From Pauljensenia sp. (GTDB taxonomy: Bacteria > Actinomycetota > Actinomycetes > Actinomycetales > Actinomycetaceae), in contig JASBZF010000059.1 of NCBI GenBank assembly GCA_029983625.1, positions 1-10,450 on the forward strand: 10,450 nucleotides of DNA, in the 5' to 3' direction. The notes beneath the pieces were generated by a model. That model made no database searches. It was not told the DNA's origin and saw only the letters and a program-made list of their open reading frames with translations. How positions within the stretch are numbered: the first letter of the stretch is position 1; each line of letters starts with the position of its first letter. A program made the position numbers and the translations under genes. Positions 8,096 to 10,450 of this stretch are shown piece by piece.

Positions 8096-9024
8096 GACCG
8101 CCTGCTCCTCGCCGTCCTGGCCTTTCTCCTTCTCAGCGTCAGGACGCTGCTGTACCAGACGAGTCGGTACAGCGTGCACAACCTGAGGTTTTCGCTGTTG
8201 AATCGGCAAAACCGGCCCGGATTGCTTCTGTGAAGGATCTTGCGCGACCGATCGGTCAAGCTGATGCTGCGGCGGTGCTTGGTCCTGTTGCGCAGACGAC
8301 GGATTTTGTGAAGCGACGCGAGGAACGGCGACGTGCGAAGCGTTCCTTTGTTGTGAAAACGGCCTTCGGTGCGTGTGTGGGTGTGCTGATGCTGTCGGGG
8401 CTGGTGTGGGTGCTCTTTTTCTCTTCCCTTTTTGCTCTTGACTTAGATCATGTGGTCGTTGAAGGGGTGCAGCCGGGAATAGTGTCCGAAGAAGAGGTAA
8501 GAGCTGTTCTTGTTCCCTATGCGGGCACTCCTTTACCTCGGATTTCTACCGGTGCGATCGCTTCTGATGTGGCGAAGATTCCGGCGGTGTCAACCCTTGA
8601 GGTGAGTCGTCGTTGGCCGACTGGTCTTCGTGTTGTGCTTGCTGTGCGCACGCCTGCGATGATCGAGGGCGCTGAGGGATCTTATCGTCTGGTTGATGCG
8701 CAGGGGGTGTCTTTTGCTGCCGCTGAGCCCCTTCCTGCGGGTTTGCCTTATGTGGTGCTTCCTGAGGAGGAGGGAAAGCGCCGGGAGGCGGCTGAGGATG
8801 TTCTTCAGGTGTGGGCGGCGTGTTCTGATTCCTTGAAGGCGCGTATCGGGTGGGTGAGTGCTGACGGGGCGGGTGTGTCTTTCGCGATTGATACCGGTGC
8901 GACGGTGAAATGGGGGACTGCTGAGGATTCCGCTTTGAAAGCGCGTGTCTTGGAGGTTCTGATCGCTCAGCGGGGTGCGGCGGTGTATGACGTGTCGGCA
9001 CCGACTCATCCGGTGATCGCGTAG
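8092..9024 (+). CDS. ftsQ: FtsQ/DivIB, divisome scaffold protein
   Basis: FtsQ is a single-pass membrane protein of the divisome that links early cytoplasmic and late cell-wall components. The 310-aa product has an unusually polar, Pro/Ala-rich cytoplasmic N-terminus of about 88 residues ending in a strongly basic stretch (KRREERRRAKR at 74-84). One membrane segment follows at about 89-115, then an extracytoplasmic POTRA domain at roughly 116-187 (LDHVVVEGV at 118-126; VSRRWPTGLRVVLAVRTP at 171-188) and a FtsQ domain ending YDVSAPTHPVIA. The membrane topology, POTRA pattern and position between murC and ftsZ identify it, although overall sequence conservation in this family is low. The GTG start at 8092 overlaps the murC stop (GTGA). 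TAG at 9022-9024 ends the gene. Confidence 0.92.
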   Translation: MRPPAPRRPGLSPSQRQDAAVPDESVQRAQPEVFAVESAKPARIASVKDLARPIGQADAAAVLGPVAQTTDFVKRREERRRAKRSFVVKTAFGACVGVLMLSGLVWVLFFSSLFALDLDHVVVEGVQPGIVSEEEVRAVLVPYAGTPLPRISTGAIASDVAKIPAVSTLEVSRRWPTGLRVVLAVRTPAMIEGAEGSYRLVDAQGVSFAAAEPLPAGLPYVVLPEEEGKRREAAEDVLQVWAACSDSLKARIGWVSADGAGVSFAIDTGATVKWGTAEDSALKARVLEVLIAQRGAAVYDVSAPTHPVIA

Positions 9025-9051
9025 GGGAGTGCGACTTGCCCGCGTGTCTGC

Positions 9052-9080
9052 TTGATGAAAGGCGTTTGTCTCCCTACTTT
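9052..9080 (+). promoter_or_regulatory. Candidate sigma-A-type promoter for ftsZ
   Basis: In the ftsQ–ftsZ gap, TTGATG (9052-9057) and TACTTT (9075-9080) are separated by 17 bases. They match four of six consensus -35 positions and the three key -10 positions (T1, A2, T6). Transcription would begin near 9086-9089, placing the stem-loop at 9096-9121 near the 5' end of the mRNA. Streptomyces is known to carry ftsZ promoters in this same intergenic gap, so the location is sensible. The boxes are weak and the call is inference only. Confidence 0.4.
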
Positions 9081-9095
9081 TCTCCCGAACACGAG

Positions 9096-9121
9096 CAGGT
9101 TGAAGATCAACCTTCAACCTG
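9096..9121 (+). promoter_or_regulatory. Stem-loop / inverted repeat in the ftsZ leader
   Basis: CAGGTTGAAG at 9096-9105 is the exact reverse complement of CTTCAACCTG at 9112-9121, with a 6-base loop (ATCAAC). A competing shorter hairpin, GGTTGA (9098-9103) with TCAACC (9107-9112), uses overlapping bases, and TCAACCT is repeated in tandem at 9107-9120. No T-run follows, so this is not an intrinsic terminator. It could be an operator for a dimeric regulator or an mRNA 5' stem-loop. It sits 18 bases before the ftsZ ribosome binding site and does not overlap it. Confidence 0.65.
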
Positions 9122-9139
9122 AGGATGAGGGTCTTTCGT

Positions 9140-9146
9140 AAGGGAG
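9140..9146 (+). promoter_or_regulatory. Ribosome binding site that decides the ftsZ start
   Basis: AAGGGAG lies 8 bases before ATG 9155. It supports this start over the in-frame ATG at 9125, which would add ten residues (MRVFRKGVHS), has only a GAGG directly touching the start codon, and would spoil the highly conserved MAAPQN N-terminus. Confidence 0.8.
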
Positions 9147-9154
9147 TACATTCA

Positions 9155-10420
9155 ATGGCGGCACCGCAGAACCACCTCGCAGTGATTAAGGTCGTTGGCG
9201 TCGGAGGCGGCGGTGTCAACGCCGTGAACCGCATGATTGAAGTCGGCCTTAAAGGGGTCGAGTTTATCGCGGTGAATACCGACGCCCAGGCTCTCTTGAT
9301 GTCCGATGCAGAGACAAAACTCGACATTGGACGCGACCTCACGCACGGCCTCGGCGCGGGTGCGGATCCGAATGTGGGGCGCAAGGCCGCAGAAGATCAC
9401 ATCGACGAGATCACCGAATCCCTCGAAGGCGCGGACATGGTGTTCGTGACTGCCGGAGAAGGCGGCGGCACCGGTACCGGCGCCGCCCCGGTTGTGGCGC
9501 GGATTGCACGCGAAGCGGGAGCCCTCACTGTCGGTGTCGTCACCCGTCCTTTCTCTTTTGAAGGAAATAGGCGGGCCGCTCAGGCTGAGACCGGTGTAGA
9601 GAACCTGCGCAACGAAGTGGATACTCTGATCGTCATCCCGAACGATCGTTTGATGGAAATCTCTGACCCGACCATTTCTGTTCTTGATGCTTTCCGCGCA
9701 GCCGATCAGGTTCTTTTGTCAGGCGTTCAGGGGATTACCGAACTCATCACCACACCGGGCTTAATCAACGTCGATTTCAATGACGTGAAGTCTGTGATGA
9801 AGGATGCCGGGTCGGCGCTTATGGGGATCGGTGCGGCCACCGGCGAGGATCGTGCTCTTCGCGCGGTGGAGACGGCAATCTCCTCGCCGCTTCTTGAAGC
9901 GTCGATCGACGGCGCACACGGTGTCCTCATGTTCTTCCAGGGCGGCTCGAATCTTGGTCTTCAAGAGATCTTCCAATCCTCGCAGCTCGTGCGTGAAGCA
10001 GCTCACCCGGAGGCGAACATTATCTTCGGTAACGTCATCGACGACGCCCTCGGCGATGAAATCCGCGTGACAATCATCGCTGCCGGTTTCGACGAGCCGG
10101 TTGAACGCTGCACCACAGGACTTGCCGCTGCGGCCACAGCACCCGCAGCTCAGGCCGCAAAGCCCGTGACCCCCTCGGCTCCGGCTCCTTCACCAGCTCC
10201 CGCTGCGACGCCCGCTCCTTCGCGTCGCCCCCTCGGAGAGGTCCCGAAGGCTCAGCACAGGGCTGTTGTGGAGGTGCCGACGCGCACAGCTGCGATCCCG
10301 GTGGCAACGCGCCGCGTTGAAGAAGCCGCGCGCGAAGAGGACCAATCCCTTGAGGTTCCCCGGATCTTCGACGAGGACGAACAACCCAGCGACCTCGACA
10401 TTCCCGACTTCCTACGCTGA
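9155..10420 (+). CDS. ftsZ: FtsZ, tubulin-like cell division GTPase
   Basis: FtsZ polymerises with GTP into the cytoplasmic ring that recruits and guides the septal machinery. From ATG 9155 the protein has 421 aa. The GTPase domain starts IKVVGVGGGGVNAVNRM and has the tubulin signature GGGTGTG at 103-109 within TAGEGGGTGTGAAP, then VTRPFSFEG at 129-137. The T7 catalytic loop region NVDFNDV is at 205-211. The second domain holds ANIIFGNVIDDALGDEIRVTIIAAGFD at 287-313. A disordered Ala/Pro-rich linker (about 320-395) leads to the C-terminal peptide DLDIPDFLR, the contact site for partners such as SepF. Segment 258-280 (LMFFQGGSNLGLQEIFQS and on) departs from the more usual GGSDLGLFEI form. Codons look more C-ending than in ftsQ and murC, fitting high expression. 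There is no ftsA neighbour. Confidence 0.98.
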   Translation: MAAPQNHLAVIKVVGVGGGGVNAVNRMIEVGLKGVEFIAVNTDAQALLMSDAETKLDIGRDLTHGLGAGADPNVGRKAAEDHIDEITESLEGADMVFVTAGEGGGTGTGAAPVVARIAREAGALTVGVVTRPFSFEGNRRAAQAETGVENLRNEVDTLIVIPNDRLMEISDPTISVLDAFRAADQVLLSGVQGITELITTPGLINVDFNDVKSVMKDAGSALMGIGAATGEDRALRAVETAISSPLLEASIDGAHGVLMFFQGGSNLGLQEIFQSSQLVREAAHPEANIIFGNVIDDALGDEIRVTIIAAGFDEPVERCTTGLAAAATAPAAQAAKPVTPSAPAPSPAPAATPAPSRRPLGEVPKAQHRAVVEVPTRTAAIPVATRRVEEAAREEDQSLEVPRIFDEDEQPSDLDIPDFLR

Positions 10421-10424
10421 TCTC

Positions 10425-10450
10425 ATGAGTGTGCTTCCCGGTGGCCCCCC
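10425..10450 (+). CDS. Possible start of the next gene (5' fragment)
   Basis: An ATG four bases after the ftsZ stop opens a frame (MSVLPGGP) that runs off the right edge. Only eight codons are visible and no Shine-Dalgarno precedes the ATG, so translation would depend on coupling to ftsZ. In many actinobacteria the gene after ftsZ encodes a PgeF/YfiH (laccase-domain) protein, followed by a YggS-type protein and SepF. That is a guess from gene order, since nothing in these residues identifies the product. No terminator is visible after ftsZ. Confidence 0.3.

Noticed and set aside
8149..8173. 8-bp inverted repeat (GCTGTACC/GGTACAGC, 9-base loop) near the start of ftsQ
   Set aside because: A perfect 8-bp repeat with a short loop is expected about once or twice by chance in 10 kb, and this one is within coding sequence.
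9096..9121. Reading the ftsZ-leader hairpin as a transcription terminator after ftsQ
   Set aside because: No run of T follows the right arm (next bases AGGATGAGGG), so it lacks the feature needed for intrinsic termination.
9125..9154. Ten-residue N-terminal extension of FtsZ from ATG 9125
   Set aside because: The ATG sits right beside the stem-loop with no properly spaced ribosome binding site. FtsZ of actinobacteria begins MAAPQN, which is at 9155 with a good site.
8590..9384. Long open frame on the minus strand (264 codons) spanning ftsQ and the start of ftsZ
   Set aside because: It is antisense to well-supported genes and crosses the ftsZ leader. Its translation is full of Arg, Pro, His and Thr in a low-complexity way typical of antisense frames, with no recognisable domain.
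1..10450. Mobile element, CRISPR array, tRNA/rRNA, phage or defence genes
   Set aside because: Every stretch is accounted for by standard division and cell-wall genes. I saw no transposase, terminal repeats, spaced repeat array or RNA gene.

Overview
This window is a section of the division and cell wall (dcw) cluster of a Gram-positive actinobacterium. All genes are on the + strand, in the order 'ftsI–murF–mraY–murD–ftsW–murG–murC–ftsQ–ftsZ, with a possible next gene cut off at the right edge. Several points indicate an actinobacterium. FtsZ starts MAAPQNHLAVIKVVG and ends in DLDIPDFLR, ftsQ is followed directly by ftsZ with no ftsA, neither murB nor ddl lies between murC and ftsQ, and GTG starts are common. 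GC looks moderate, high fifties by eye, lower than Streptomyces. That would suit a moderate-GC Actinomycetaceae-type organism (Actinomyces/Schaalia/Trueperella and relatives), but this placement is an inference from gene order and protein style, not a database match.

Layout. Bases 2-334 encode the C-terminus of the division transpeptidase FtsI, including its KTG box. murF (about 376-1773), mraY (1770-2855), murD (about 2852-4297) and ftsW (4281-5543) follow, nearly all with start and stop codons overlapping. A 30-base gap with a strong ribosome binding site leads into murG (5574-6689), which overlaps murC (6686-8095), which overlaps ftsQ (8092-9024). A 130-base gap, the only sizeable non-coding stretch, separates ftsQ from ftsZ (9155-10420). 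It holds a plausible sigma-A-type promoter, a perfect 10-bp stem-loop and a good ribosome binding site. The last 26 bases may begin another gene.

How the genes work together. MurC, MurD and MurF add L-Ala, D-Glu and D-Ala-D-Ala to UDP-MurNAc in the cytoplasm; MurE, which adds the third residue, is not encoded in this window. MraY moves the muropeptide onto undecaprenyl phosphate (lipid I) and MurG adds GlcNAc (lipid II). FtsW polymerises lipid II at the septum and FtsI crosslinks the glycan. FtsQ belongs to the divisome scaffold, and FtsZ forms the ring that places and organises the machinery. The overlaps suggest one co-transcribed, translationally coupled operon, with ftsZ able to receive extra transcription from its own leader.

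The window is essentially an ordinary dcw cluster; I found no undescribed system in it. The points most worth a second look are the ftsZ leader hairpin next to a predicted promoter, the missing murE between ftsI and murF, some uncommon residues in FtsZ, and an apparent excess of GATC.
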